33,885 nucleotides of DNA. It comes from CAZNEZ01 sp964572475 (GTDB taxonomy: Bacteria; Bacillota; Clostridia; Lachnospirales; Lachnospiraceae). Within the stretch, counting starts at the first letter, position 1. Each line of letters opens with the position of its first letter. Positions 25,575 through 32,934 of this stretch are shown piece by piece. Under the pieces are notes generated by a model. It had not been told where the DNA came from, ran no database searches, and saw only the letters and a list, made by a program, of their open reading frames with translations. The stretch spans positions 1-33,885 of the forward strand of contig CAZNEZ010000019.1 in the NCBI GenBank assembly GCA_964572475.1, given 5' to 3'. The translations under genes and the position numbers were made by a program.

Positions 25575-28500
25575 TTAGTTATTACTATCTGTTGTACCAA
25601 GAATGTCCTTAACTGTATCTACGGTTGGTACTTTGTACTCCTTGAGTACATTTCCGTCTCCATCAATATATCCGAACTCTTCCAGTTTACGTTTTGTCTC
25701 TCGATTAATTCTCTTAACCGCTGAATCAATTGACGTTCTTAAGTTTTTACCATTAATTACAACATCAACATACGCATTACTAAGCTCTCTCTCTAACAAA
25801 TATGTTCCAGGGATACGAGGTGATTCTGTAATCCAATCCATCTGCTCAAGAATAATCTCTTTATCTCTGCTCTTCCAAGGAAGTTGCTTAAATGCTTCTG
25901 TATTAGCTGTATTCCAAATATATTCTTTACCATATGTTGTCTGAAGAACTGAGCCGAAATCAACCTGTGTTTCTGTTGACATCCACCACTTGAGGTATTC
26001 CCAAGCTGCATCTTCTCTGTTCATTGAGTCACCATTATCTAAAACGATATCACCCTTGCTATCACTTGTCTTCATAATTACTGATGACTGAGCAGCTCCG
26101 GCTGTCTGACGCTGAACAACTCCATTTTCATCTTCAACACCTGGAACTAAAGCTATCTTCCATGAGTTTTCGATTTCTGGAGCACCATTGATTAACATAC
26201 TATACATAAAGTAATCAGATACACCGATTGGAATATCTCCGTTTCTAAAATGCTGATAGAAACTTGTTATCTCTGGCTGAATATCATAAATTGTAAATAA
26301 CTCTGTAAGTGTTGTAAATCCTTCAATTGCTTCTTCACTACTAATTGTTGTATCTCCTGCTGTTTCACCATAGAGTGTAGCACCATACTGATACAATAAT
26401 GGAGTAGTCATAGCGAATACTCTTGTTCCTGTAGTACCAGCTGTAGGATAGAAGAAATCAAGTCCTCTGTTCTTAAGTTCTGGTAGAATCTTTTTAACAT
26501 CTTCAATAGTATCTGGAATTTCTATTCCTAACTTATTCATAATATCTTCTCTATAGAAGAGTACCCAGAAATAGAATGTCTCAGGTAATGAATAAATACT
26601 GTCGCCTATTGTTGAAGGAACAAGAAGTCCTGGTGAAAATTGTGACATAACTTCTTTGTAATCACTAAACTTTGTAAGATCAACTAACGCATCTCTTATA
26701 GCAAGTTCAAATGGCTGTGCATAATCAATCGCCTGTGCGACATCAGGTGCTTCACCCGCTGCATTACTCAGAATAAGTTTCTGTGCATCAGGCATAATTG
26801 AAAGGTCAACCTGTATTCCAGTCTTTTTTGTAAAATCATTATCAATCATCTGCTGGATAATCTCCAAATACTGTCTAGGTCTATTTACCCAAACCTGTAA
26901 ATGTGTATCTGATGTATTATCTACTGAATAAGCCTGCGCTCCAAATGATGATACAAATCTAAGTATTGACTGCCAAATCTTTGTAAAAATATTTGACTTA
27001 CCAGGAAGTTCTGCCTCCTCCTGATATACATATATTCTGTCAAATGAAATCTTATTTGCTGTTAAGCTTGTGATAACATTTGCTAAGTACTGATTAACTG
27101 AGCTTGAGCTCTGAGCTAACTCTGTAATTCTATAAGGAATATCATTAGGATCTTCCTTTAAACTTTCAAGCTGTGATATTGCGATAGGTATTGATGAAAG
27201 AGCACCAATTGATTTAACATCTGAGTACTTACTTAATGAATCGTTCAATTCTGTAAGTTCATCAATCCATCTTTGAAGATCATCTTCGACTCCAGGTATA
27301 AACTCTGTAATCTTGATATCTCTGTATTTGTCTTTTTTAGTTCCTGCAACTTTTGTAATTTCAAGAGCCAAATCATTAATTTCACTCATTACTACATCGA
27401 TCTTTTCAAGTGCAACTCTAAGGTTGTCATTTGAAATCGTCATTGAAATTGTATGTTTACCTTTTGTAAGATAAATAGCAATTTTCTCTTCATCTGTTGC
27501 AAGTGTCGTGTTTTTAAATGATGAGCTGTAGTCAAATGCATATGACTTTAATTCTGTATTAGGAATCTCACCATCTATTCTGATATCCATAAATACTGGG
27601 AAATCAACCTTATCAGTCTGGCGATAATTAAATCCATAATAGTAATATCCTGCTTCTTCTACATTGAACTCATATTCAACCATCTGTCCTGCATCTGCAA
27701 ATGATGCACTATCAATAATATTAAGTGTCTTTTTAGTTGTGCTGTATGGATCTAAATCACAATCATATTCACATGTTGGTCTGATTGATGAATCATTTCT
27801 ATATGTTGGTCTCTCTGCCTGAATAGCAGTTAACATATTAGATCCAGTTGCTACATTACCTGATTCATATTCTGGAATTGTCTCTTGTGACTCTAAATAG
27901 AAACCTCCGATTTTAATAGAACCTTCTGTAAGATTAAGAGTAATTGTGTTTTCGCCTTTTTTCAACTCTAATTCGAGAGGAGTTGAGTATCTGTAACTGG
28001 CATCCATAATAGCTTTTTCTGACCACTTCATAACTTTATCTGGTACAGAAATTATCTCATTGTCATATCTGTCTGTTGAACCTGTAGAAGTGTCTTCCCA
28101 TCGGCTCTCAAAGATTTGTCTCTTAGCTTCATAAAATGGTGTTTCACCATTAACCATAAGGGACATCTCTGGGTTTAAGATTGATTCTTCATCATATGCC
28201 ATATACTCTAATCCAAGAATATATATACCATCCTCTGGTACATTAATCTTAAAATTAGCGACATTGCCAATCTCTAATTGTGCTACTTGATCAGCTTTGG
28301 TATATCCCTGAATCTCTTCAGTTAGTTTACCGTCACTTGAAGTATCAAAAGAATCTTTTGCTGATATGTCAATTCTATCACCTTTGTAAGGTGCAAATGT
28401 GTAACCAGCGCTAACTTTTGTATAGTTCTTTTCAAGCATCTCGTTAATATAATCATCTGTTGATGTGCTGTCTGTTTTTGCAGCATCATCTGTAGCTTCT

Positions 28501-28676
28501 GTTGTATCTTCTGTTGTCGACTCACTATCATTTTTTGAAGTTGTATTATCTTCTGATAATGTAGTTTCTTCGGTATTATTAGCGGTTATCTTGTCATCCG
28601 CATAAGCGAAGTTACTAGCGAGCAGAGAAACTAATGTCACTAAAGCCACAAAACGTGTAAGGCCACGACGTTTCAT
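25575..28676 (-). CDS. Very large extracellular solute-binding protein with N-terminal lectin-like domains
   Basis: First gene of the operon, 1033 residues, about twice the usual length of a sugar-binding protein. It has a signal peptide (cleavage near AYA, residue 26) and no lipobox Cys. A Ser/Thr/Asp-rich linker runs to about 75, then come two similar beta-sandwich-like segments (about 95-270 and 285-430) that look like CBM6/35-type modules. A helical spacer (about 430-590) leads to a family 1 solute-binding domain (about 600-990, with GAAQSSVIMKTSDS and DAAWEYLKWWMSTETQVDF). The binding domain should feed the permease pair just downstream. GGGAGG lies before the ATG, and the operon promoter is at 28779-28807. 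How the mature protein stays at the cell surface without a visible anchor is unclear. Confidence 0.88.
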   Translation of the reverse strand: MKRRGLTRFVALVTLVSLLASNFAYADDKITANNTEETTLSEDNTTSKNDSESTTEDTTEATDDAAKTDSTSTDDYINEMLEKNYTKVSAGYTFAPYKGDRIDISAKDSFDTSSDGKLTEEIQGYTKADQVAQLEIGNVANFKINVPEDGIYILGLEYMAYDEESILNPEMSLMVNGETPFYEAKRQIFESRWEDTSTGSTDRYDNEIISVPDKVMKWSEKAIMDASYRYSTPLELELKKGENTITLNLTEGSIKIGGFYLESQETIPEYESGNVATGSNMLTAIQAERPTYRNDSSIRPTCEYDCDLDPYSTTKKTLNIIDSASFADAGQMVEYEFNVEEAGYYYYGFNYRQTDKVDFPVFMDIRIDGEIPNTELKSYAFDYSSSFKNTTLATDEEKIAIYLTKGKHTISMTISNDNLRVALEKIDVVMSEINDLALEITKVAGTKKDKYRDIKITEFIPGVEDDLQRWIDELTELNDSLSKYSDVKSIGALSSIPIAISQLESLKEDPNDIPYRITELAQSSSSVNQYLANVITSLTANKISFDRIYVYQEEAELPGKSNIFTKIWQSILRFVSSFGAQAYSVDNTSDTHLQVWVNRPRQYLEIIQQMIDNDFTKKTGIQVDLSIMPDAQKLILSNAAGEAPDVAQAIDYAQPFELAIRDALVDLTKFSDYKEVMSQFSPGLLVPSTIGDSIYSLPETFYFWVLFYREDIMNKLGIEIPDTIEDVKKILPELKNRGLDFFYPTAGTTGTRVFAMTTPLLYQYGATLYGETAGDTTISSEEAIEGFTTLTELFTIYDIQPEITSFYQHFRNGDIPIGVSDYFMYSMLINGAPEIENSWKIALVPGVEDENGVVQRQTAGAAQSSVIMKTSDSKGDIVLDNGDSMNREDAAWEYLKWWMSTETQVDFGSVLQTTYGKEYIWNTANTEAFKQLPWKSRDKEIILEQMDWITESPRIPGTYLLERELSNAYVDVVINGKNLRTSIDSAVKRINRETKRKLEEFGYIDGDGNVLKEYKVPTVDTVKDILGTTDSNN

Positions 28677-28778
28677 ATATTCTGCCTCCCTCTGTTTATT
28701 TTATATCAGTCTGTGATCTCGCATTTGTGCAATATTGATAAAAGCACATAATCTCAGACATATTGACACTATGTAACT

Positions 28779-28807
28779 ATTATATAAATTTGTATACTAA
28801 AAGTCAA
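28779..28807 (-). promoter_or_regulatory. Promoter of the eight-gene importer operon
   Basis: Minus strand TTGACT (28802-28807), 17-base spacer, perfect TATAAT (28779-28784). It leaves a leader of about 95 bases before the first ATG at 28676. I saw no convincing cre site or regulator operator around it. Confidence 0.8.
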
Positions 28808-29148
28808 GTAATACAGTAGCTTTATTTGTGTATTTTTAACAGTCTCTTTATATCTGTTTTTTTGATTTTTGTATATTATATTTACATATTTATAAAAACA
28901 TTGTTTTTTTTATGTTTGTATGCTTGTTTCTGATTTTATCAGTAATATTATTATAATTGTCACACAATATATTTTTCTTTCTATATACACTTTTAACAAT
29001 TTTAAAGTTTTTGAACTTTTTAATCTTATGCAACTTTTACATAAAATTGCTCTATTGTAAAAATATGTATTTTTTATAGGCATTTTTACTAATTCATTTT
29101 TTTGAATTGTACACACAAATCATATGATAAGTACTTCCTATCACATAA
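28808..29148. other. AT-rich gene-free stretch
   Basis: About 340 very AT-rich bases with runs of T and A between the importer promoter and the post-terminator repeat. The only reading frame (68 codons at 28910-29116, minus) has no ribosome site and an unremarkable composition. I see no RNA gene or repeat here. Confidence 0.6.
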
Positions 29149-29240
29149 AAGCTCTTGTCGACAGGCGCTTTTTATATTATTGCGTAATTTCCCATATTCT
29201 TCTTAAATGTTTCACACTGCTGCGTATTTTCCTACAAAGC
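29149..29240 (-). repeat. Post-terminator repeat (copy 2), uninterrupted
   Basis: Second copy of the element at 9-91, placed directly after the terminator of the LamG-type gene. The core 29196-29234 matches 48-86 at 36 of 39 bases. The first stem-loop (29212-29227) is kept, with a G-C pair changed to G-U and a changed loop base. The middle stem-loop is lost and replaced by a second GGGAAATTACGC segment (29184-29193 region). A degenerate terminator-like hairpin closes it at 29149-29170 with TTTTAT after it. Confidence 0.55.
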
Positions 29241-29269
29241 AAAAATAGAGCAGGCATTGCTGCCTGCTC
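29241..29269 (-). terminator. Terminator of the LamG-type gene
   Basis: A perfect 9-bp stem GAGCAGGCA (29248-29256 with 29261-29269, TTGC loop), followed on the minus strand by TATTTTT, 30 bases past the stop codon. Confidence 0.9.
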
Positions 29270-29299
29270 CTTCACTTATCAAATTCATTAATTTAGTTA

Positions 29300-30346
29300 T
29301 TATTTTTCTTCTTTATTACCTTTTTTCTTTGATGTTGAAATAACGATAACTGCTACGATAACTACTACTACAACTACTGCAATAATAACACCAACAACTA
29401 CCATATTAACTCCTGATTCTTCTTCAACTGCCTGTGTCTTCTGGAAAGGATTTTCTCCCCTAGGAAATGTTGAAGGTGGAGGTGTTGTCTCTTTTTCTGT
29501 TGTTGTTACTTCTGGAGCTTTATTAGCTTCATAAAGTTCTTTAACTTGATCTGCTGTAAGAGCTGAACCTGCCCAGAATTTTAACTCATCAACAGCTCCA
29601 AGATAAAGCTGATCCCAAGGATTTATTCCCCAGTATGCTTTGTTATCATCTGTATTAACGATTCCATTAGCCACCTGAGTTGTACCTATGTTCTCTCCAT
29701 TGTAATATACTGTTGCAGTTGCTAATGTAGCATCACCATCCCATGCTTTAGAAGCATCTACAGTTACAGTAACAAATGACCATACTCCAAGAGGAGCGAT
29801 TGTTGCGCAATATCCCTCATCGCCTTCACTCTTAGGGTTAACTACTGTTGTCCAAATCCAATCATGCTTATTAGTAGCATTTCTTGACCAAATCTGTGGT
29901 GCCATAGTGCCATTATATGTTATACCAGCCCAATGCTCAGCTCCATTAGCACCTGGAATATCATTACCCATAGCAACAAATGGTGCCCACTGTGCATAAT
30001 TCTGTGGCTGCATCCAGAAACTTACTGTATATGTATCTGTAAGATTCTTAACATTTTCAAGAAGTAAGCCATAGTTTCCCTTTGTAACATTGTTATCATC
30101 TTTAATACCTTCAAAGTTAAGGGCCTTACCAACTACACCATTAATATAAGTCTGAGTTGCTGTTCCTTCTTTGAGCTTTTCTGCTGCTGTCGCTGCTGTA
30201 TCATCTCTTACTATTACTTTAGCTCCGTCGATATTCTCGTCAAAGTTGTAGTAAGCTGTTGGATCTGGCACTGCCGCCATTGCTGTCATAGCACTAGCCA
30301 ATGCCATAGTTGCTACCATAGCAACTGCTAAAATTTTCTTTTTCAT
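29300..30346 (-). CDS. Surface protein with LamG-like (concanavalin-type) domain and C-terminal membrane anchor
   Basis: Predicted cell-surface carbohydrate- or ligand-binding protein of 348 residues. It has a signal peptide (MKKKILAVAMVATMALASAM, cleavage near AMA) and a LamG/jelly-roll domain (about 28-250) with typical patterns YYNFDEN, YTVSFWMQPQ, FVTVTVDAS and LYLGAVDELKFW. A Thr/Pro/Glu linker leads to a Val/Ile-rich membrane helix (about 310-332) followed by STSKKKGNKEEK, so the domain faces outward. There is no LPXTG-type signal. The ATG at 30346 follows GGGAGG; the in-frame ATG at 30400 would give an 18-residue extension before the signal peptide. It is monocistronic, with promoter 30413-30441 and terminator 29241-29269. 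Confidence 0.85.
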   Translation of the reverse strand: MKKKILAVAMVATMALASAMTAMAAVPDPTAYYNFDENIDGAKVIVRDDTAATAAEKLKEGTATQTYINGVVGKALNFEGIKDDNNVTKGNYGLLLENVKNLTDTYTVSFWMQPQNYAQWAPFVAMGNDIPGANGAEHWAGITYNGTMAPQIWSRNATNKHDWIWTTVVNPKSEGDEGYCATIAPLGVWSFVTVTVDASKAWDGDATLATATVYYNGENIGTTQVANGIVNTDDNKAYWGINPWDQLYLGAVDELKFWAGSALTADQVKELYEANKAPEVTTTEKETTPPPSTFPRGENPFQKTQAVEEESGVNMVVVGVIIAVVVVVVIVAVIVISTSKKKGNKEEK

Positions 30347-30412
30347 AAATTGAGTTCCTCCCTTAATTACTGAATTTGATAAATTTATGTGATTATTCAT
30401 AAATCTAATTAT

Positions 30413-30441
30413 ATTCTACATCATTAACTGTGCAATGTCAA
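30413..30441 (-). promoter_or_regulatory. Promoter of the LamG-type gene
   Basis: Minus strand perfect TTGACA (30436-30441), 17-base spacer, TAGAAT (30413-30418). The same hexamers and spacing are found at 33790-33818. The leader is about 60 bases. Confidence 0.85.
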
Positions 30442-30661
30442 TAATTCTTGAAACTTAATTCATTAATTATTCCCTTTATTTTCAAGCATTTTTGCATTAT
30501 ATTTTGCAAGTTTAGATTATCTTTTAAGTGACTTTGCAACAGAATATCTGTTATAATGCACTTTATTGGATATGATTTTTTAAATTTTATTTGATATTGA
30601 CGCCTCTAATAATGTTCTCCATTTTTAACTAACGTTCACTACATTTTTATATGTTTTTAAA
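30442..30661. other. Gene-free AT-rich spacer
   Basis: About 220 AT-rich bases between the LamG promoter and the terminator of the next surface-protein gene. No ORF with a ribosome site, repeat or structured RNA was recognised. Confidence 0.55.
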
Positions 30662-30694
30662 AAAGAGACTTCGGAATTATTCCAAAGTCTCTTT
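30662..30694. terminator. Terminator of the membrane-anchored surface protein gene (bidirectional in form)
   Basis: A 10-bp stem AAAGAGACTT (30662-30671 with 30685-30694) extended by GGAA/TTCC (30673-30676/30680-30683). Both strands continue into T-runs, so it could work in either direction; only minus-strand genes are present. Confidence 0.88.
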
Positions 30695-30721
30695 TTGGTT
30701 TTAATAATATTATATATCTTA

Positions 30722-31537
30722 TTATTTATTCTTTTTCTTAACTACTACAACTACGCCACCAATTACTACTACTGCTACTACTGCGATTACTACAAATACT
30801 ATTGGGCTAACGCCACCATCTTCTTTTGTAGATGCTGTTGTCTTTTTAGCTGTTGTTGTTGCAGCTGTTGTCTTATCTTCTTTTACTGTTGTTGTTTCTT
30901 TTTCAGCCTTTGTTGTAGAATCAATTGCTGATCCTGAATTGTTTGTGAATTTAACATCTGTTAATGAACATTTTTCACCTGTAAGATGTACATTAACTGT
31001 ATCACCAAATCCAGCTTTGTTAGTTGTCTCAAATGTGTATGTTGCTTCATCGCCAGCAGCATTCTTAGCTGTTGCATTAATAGTAACTTTTTCGCCAACT
31101 CTCTTGATATTACATGTTACATCAGCATCTGCCATAACCTTCATCTCTGTATCTGTACATGTTCCACCTGGAAGTTCTCCATTAATAATCTTTCCATCTA
31201 AATCTGACCACTGAGCTGTTGCTGTTGCATCATTCCAGAACCAAACTCCACCATTACATACTGCTGTAAGGTAATTGTTAAATTTAGTTGTATCTGCTGC
31301 ATTCTGGTTAGCTGCAATCTCAACGATAAAGTTTTGGAATGTGCTTCCGCCCTGATATGCTTTATCATGGAATGTATAAGTAACATCAAAATCTCCTGAT
31401 AATGTCTCCCAGCCTGAACTTGCTACTGCAAAGCCCTTTGAGCAGTCTACTGTACTAGCTGTCTCTGCAAATGATGTAATTGCTGTTGCAATCGCCATTG
31501 TTGCTGCTAAAGCAACTGTTAAAATTTTCTTTTTCAT
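30722..31537 (-). CDS. Surface protein, unknown beta-rich domain, C-terminal membrane anchor (duplicate A)
   Basis: 271 residues: signal peptide (cleavage near SFA, residue 24), then a roughly 180-residue domain with Trp-rich beta pattern (SSGWETLSGDFDVTYTFHDK, GGVWFWNDATATAQWSDLDG, VTCNIKRVGEKVTINATAKN, VNVHLTGEKCSLTDVKF). A Thr/Lys-rich linker follows (about 205-240), then a membrane helix (VVVIGGVVVVV) and KKKNK at the end. The domain looks like a carbohydrate-binding beta-sandwich of the kind appended to clostridial glycosidases; this is inference. GGAGG precedes the ATG. DNA 30897-31522 is identical to 33071-33696; only the 3' part (linker and anchor) and the first codons differ. It has its own promoter at 31633-31661 and its own terminator. 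Confidence 0.85.
   Translation of the reverse strand: MKKKILTVALAATMAIATAITSFAETASTVDCSKGFAVASSGWETLSGDFDVTYTFHDKAYQGGSTFQNFIVEIAANQNAADTTKFNNYLTAVCNGGVWFWNDATATAQWSDLDGKIINGELPGGTCTDTEMKVMADADVTCNIKRVGEKVTINATAKNAAGDEATYTFETTNKAGFGDTVNVHLTGEKCSLTDVKFTNNSGSAIDSTTKAEKETTTVKEDKTTAATTTAKKTTASTKEDGGVSPIVFVVIAVVAVVVIGGVVVVVKKKNK
30897..31522 (-). repeat. Perfect 626-bp direct repeat, unit A
   Basis: Compared base by base, it is identical to 33071-33696 (offset 2174). It covers codons 6 to 213 of the gene at 30722-31537. Identity ends abruptly in the signal peptide on one side and in the linker before the anchor on the other, with mostly unrelated sequence beyond. Confidence 0.97.
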
Positions 31538-31632
31538 GAATAAAATTCCTCCATTTTGTTTTATTATATCTCATCCTTATATTTTATGAGATACATTCTT
31601 TAGCAAATTATCTTTGCCAAAAGGGTACTATA

Positions 31633-31661
31633 ATTTTAATACGATTAGCTTAAAAAGTCAA
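31633..31661 (-). promoter_or_regulatory. Promoter of duplicate A
   Basis: Minus strand TTGACT (31656-31661), 17-base spacer, TAAAAT (31633-31638). It abuts the stop codon of the preceding gene (31662). The roughly 90-base leader contains an 8-bp hairpin (31567-31574 with 31586-31593). Confidence 0.78.
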
Positions 31662-32540
31662 TCAGATTCGGACTTTCTTTAATGTTCTCTTACATATGTA
31701 TAGTATCAAGCATGAACTTGTATATACAATTATAGTTATAGGTATTCTTTTAGAGGATAACGTATCAGATTTTTGTGAATCAATCGTTTTATTATTATTA
31801 GTTTTGTATGTACTGCTAATAGCTTTAGTATTTACCAGTGTTTTATTTGCTTCACTTATATTTTCAATATCCTCTTTATTATATTCTGAGTATAATTCTA
31901 TTGCATCACCTTTATTTATATAATTTTCTTTATCATTTGACATAGCTATGCTTTTAACTGTTTCCAAAATTTCAACATTAAACACATTATTATCGCCAGT
32001 AAAAGTAACGTATACATTTTCATTAATTCCATCATTTGAAAACAATGCTTTATATACAAATTCTTTATTATTTTTTCCTTTAACTTCATACTTAAGTTCA
32101 ATATCTTTGTTAGTTTTACTAATCGTAGCATTAATATCAGCATATCTCATTGTATCAATAAATGTATTCCAATCATCACAAGTAGATTCATATGTAATCG
32201 GTGTCCCTGCCTCACACATATCTGCTCCGTTTCCTATAGCAGATGAGTCCGACCTAACATATGCATAATTAACAAAGTTGTAATCATATATAGACTCTTT
32301 ATCAACTTGTAACGAACTAAACAACACTATAGGATTCTCATATTTGTTTTCACCACCCTTATTTGTTATTTTAAAATGAAGGGTGGAATTATTTTCTAAT
32401 AAATATGATTGTCCATATGTATTATTTTCATTAGAATTGTTGTGAGTATTATCTATTACTTCTGCTTCCGCTGTTGTACATACAAATAGCGACATAAGCA
32501 AAGTCATAAACACTTGTGTAATATATTTCTTCTTATTCAT
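31662..32540 (-). CDS. Surface protein, diverged relative of the duplicated domain, C-terminal membrane helix
   Basis: 292 residues of unknown function. It has a signal peptide (cleavage near AEA, residue 26) and an Asn-rich segment, then a domain that follows the order of the neighbours' domain. MRYADINATISKTNKDIELKYEVKG aligns with MADADVTCNIKRVGEKVTINATAKN, and VYVTFTGDNNVFNVEILE with VNVHLTGEKCSLTDVKF. A CDDWNTFID segment resembles clostridial binding modules appended to glycosidases. It ends with a Ser/Lys-rich linker, one membrane helix (about 268-284) and a basic tail. Base composition is more AT-rich than in the two duplicates, and the ribosome site is weak (GGAATAG). It lies between the two identical units, so recombination between them would delete it. 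It has a consensus promoter; no separate terminator was seen. Confidence 0.72.
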   Translation of the reverse strand: MNKKKYITQVFMTLLMSLFVCTTAEAEVIDNTHNNSNENNTYGQSYLLENNSTLHFKITNKGGENKYENPIVLFSSLQVDKESIYDYNFVNYAYVRSDSSAIGNGADMCEAGTPITYESTCDDWNTFIDTMRYADINATISKTNKDIELKYEVKGKNNKEFVYKALFSNDGINENVYVTFTGDNNVFNVEILETVKSIAMSNDKENYINKGDAIELYSEYNKEDIENISEANKTLVNTKAISSTYKTNNNKTIDSQKSDTLSSKRIPITIIVYTSSCLILYICKRTLKKVRI

Positions 32541-32620
32541 TCAGTATTCTATTCCAATCTTAAGTATTCATATTTTATTAGTAAAACATTGGTTAAATAT
32601 CTTTCGCATTGATTGATTCA

Positions 32621-32649
32621 ATTATATCTTTTAAGCTTTAAGCTGTCAA
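32621..32649 (-). promoter_or_regulatory. Consensus promoter of the 292-residue surface protein gene
   Basis: Minus strand TTGACA (32644-32649), 17-base spacer, TATAAT (32621-32626): both hexamers perfect. Leader about 75 bases. Confidence 0.85.
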
Positions 32650-32759
32650 TTATTTACACGCACATTTTGCTTTTATAACAAATTGGATATTTTTACCATT
32701 TTATATTTTTTGTCGCATTTTGTTTATTCTACTGCAATTCTCAATATTTTTTAACTGTA
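32650..32759. other. Gene-free AT-rich spacer
   Basis: About 110 bases between the consensus promoter of the 292-residue protein gene and the MITE remnant. No ORF, repeat or structure was recognised; 32720-32914 on the plus strand is open but runs through the MITE remnant and a terminator. Confidence 0.5.
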
Positions 32760-32878
32760 CAATATCAAGAAGTTCTAAGTATGTTGAGTTAAGTTGTTAT
32801 ATGATTATTCAAACAGCACTAGTTCGCCATAGTAGTATCAGTTTAAAGAACACTTTCTGGCACTCTAATCCTATAAAG
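32760..32878. mobile_element. Truncated, internally deleted copy of the MITE-like element
   Basis: 32760-32830 matches 169-240, and 32832-32869 matches about 365-402 of the element at 92-402, so about 124 bp of the middle are missing and the left end beyond 169 is absent. The right terminal repeat has diverged (ACTTTCTGGCACTCTAAT). It is followed by CCTATAAAG (32870-32878), at the place of the CCTATTATG target duplication of copy 1, then GCC and the A-run of a terminator, just as in copy 1. Confidence 0.75.
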
Positions 32879-32912
32879 CCAAAAAAAAGAGATGCCCTAA
32901 GGCATCTCTTTT
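32879..32912 (-). terminator. Terminator of duplicate B
   Basis: A perfect 12-bp stem AAAAGAGATGCC (32885-32896 with 32901-32912, CTAA loop), followed on the minus strand by eight T counting the stem's last bases. It lies 22 bases past the stop codon. Confidence 0.92.
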
Positions 32913-32934
32913 AAGTACTAATAATTAATTATAA

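Noticed and set aside
28677..28778. Match of 28723-28735 (ATTTGTGCAATAT) to part of the MITE
   Set aside because: Only 13 AT-rich bases without terminal repeats or further similarity; probably chance.
28910..29116. 68-codon minus-strand reading frame
   Set aside because: AT-rich, no ribosome site, no recognisable domain, and isolated between a repeat and a promoter.
30695..30931. Cys/Tyr-rich plus-strand reading frame opposite duplicate A
   Set aside because: It is a shadow of the low-complexity Thr/Lys linker and Val-rich anchor of the minus-strand gene, and has no ribosome site.
30939..31214. Plus-strand reading frames repeated at 33113-33388
   Set aside because: They are repeated only because the underlying DNA is duplicated; both are antisense shadows of the surface-protein domain.
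32720..32914. 64-codon plus-strand frame across the MITE remnant
   Set aside because: It runs through the MITE remnant and a terminator stem and lacks a ribosome site.
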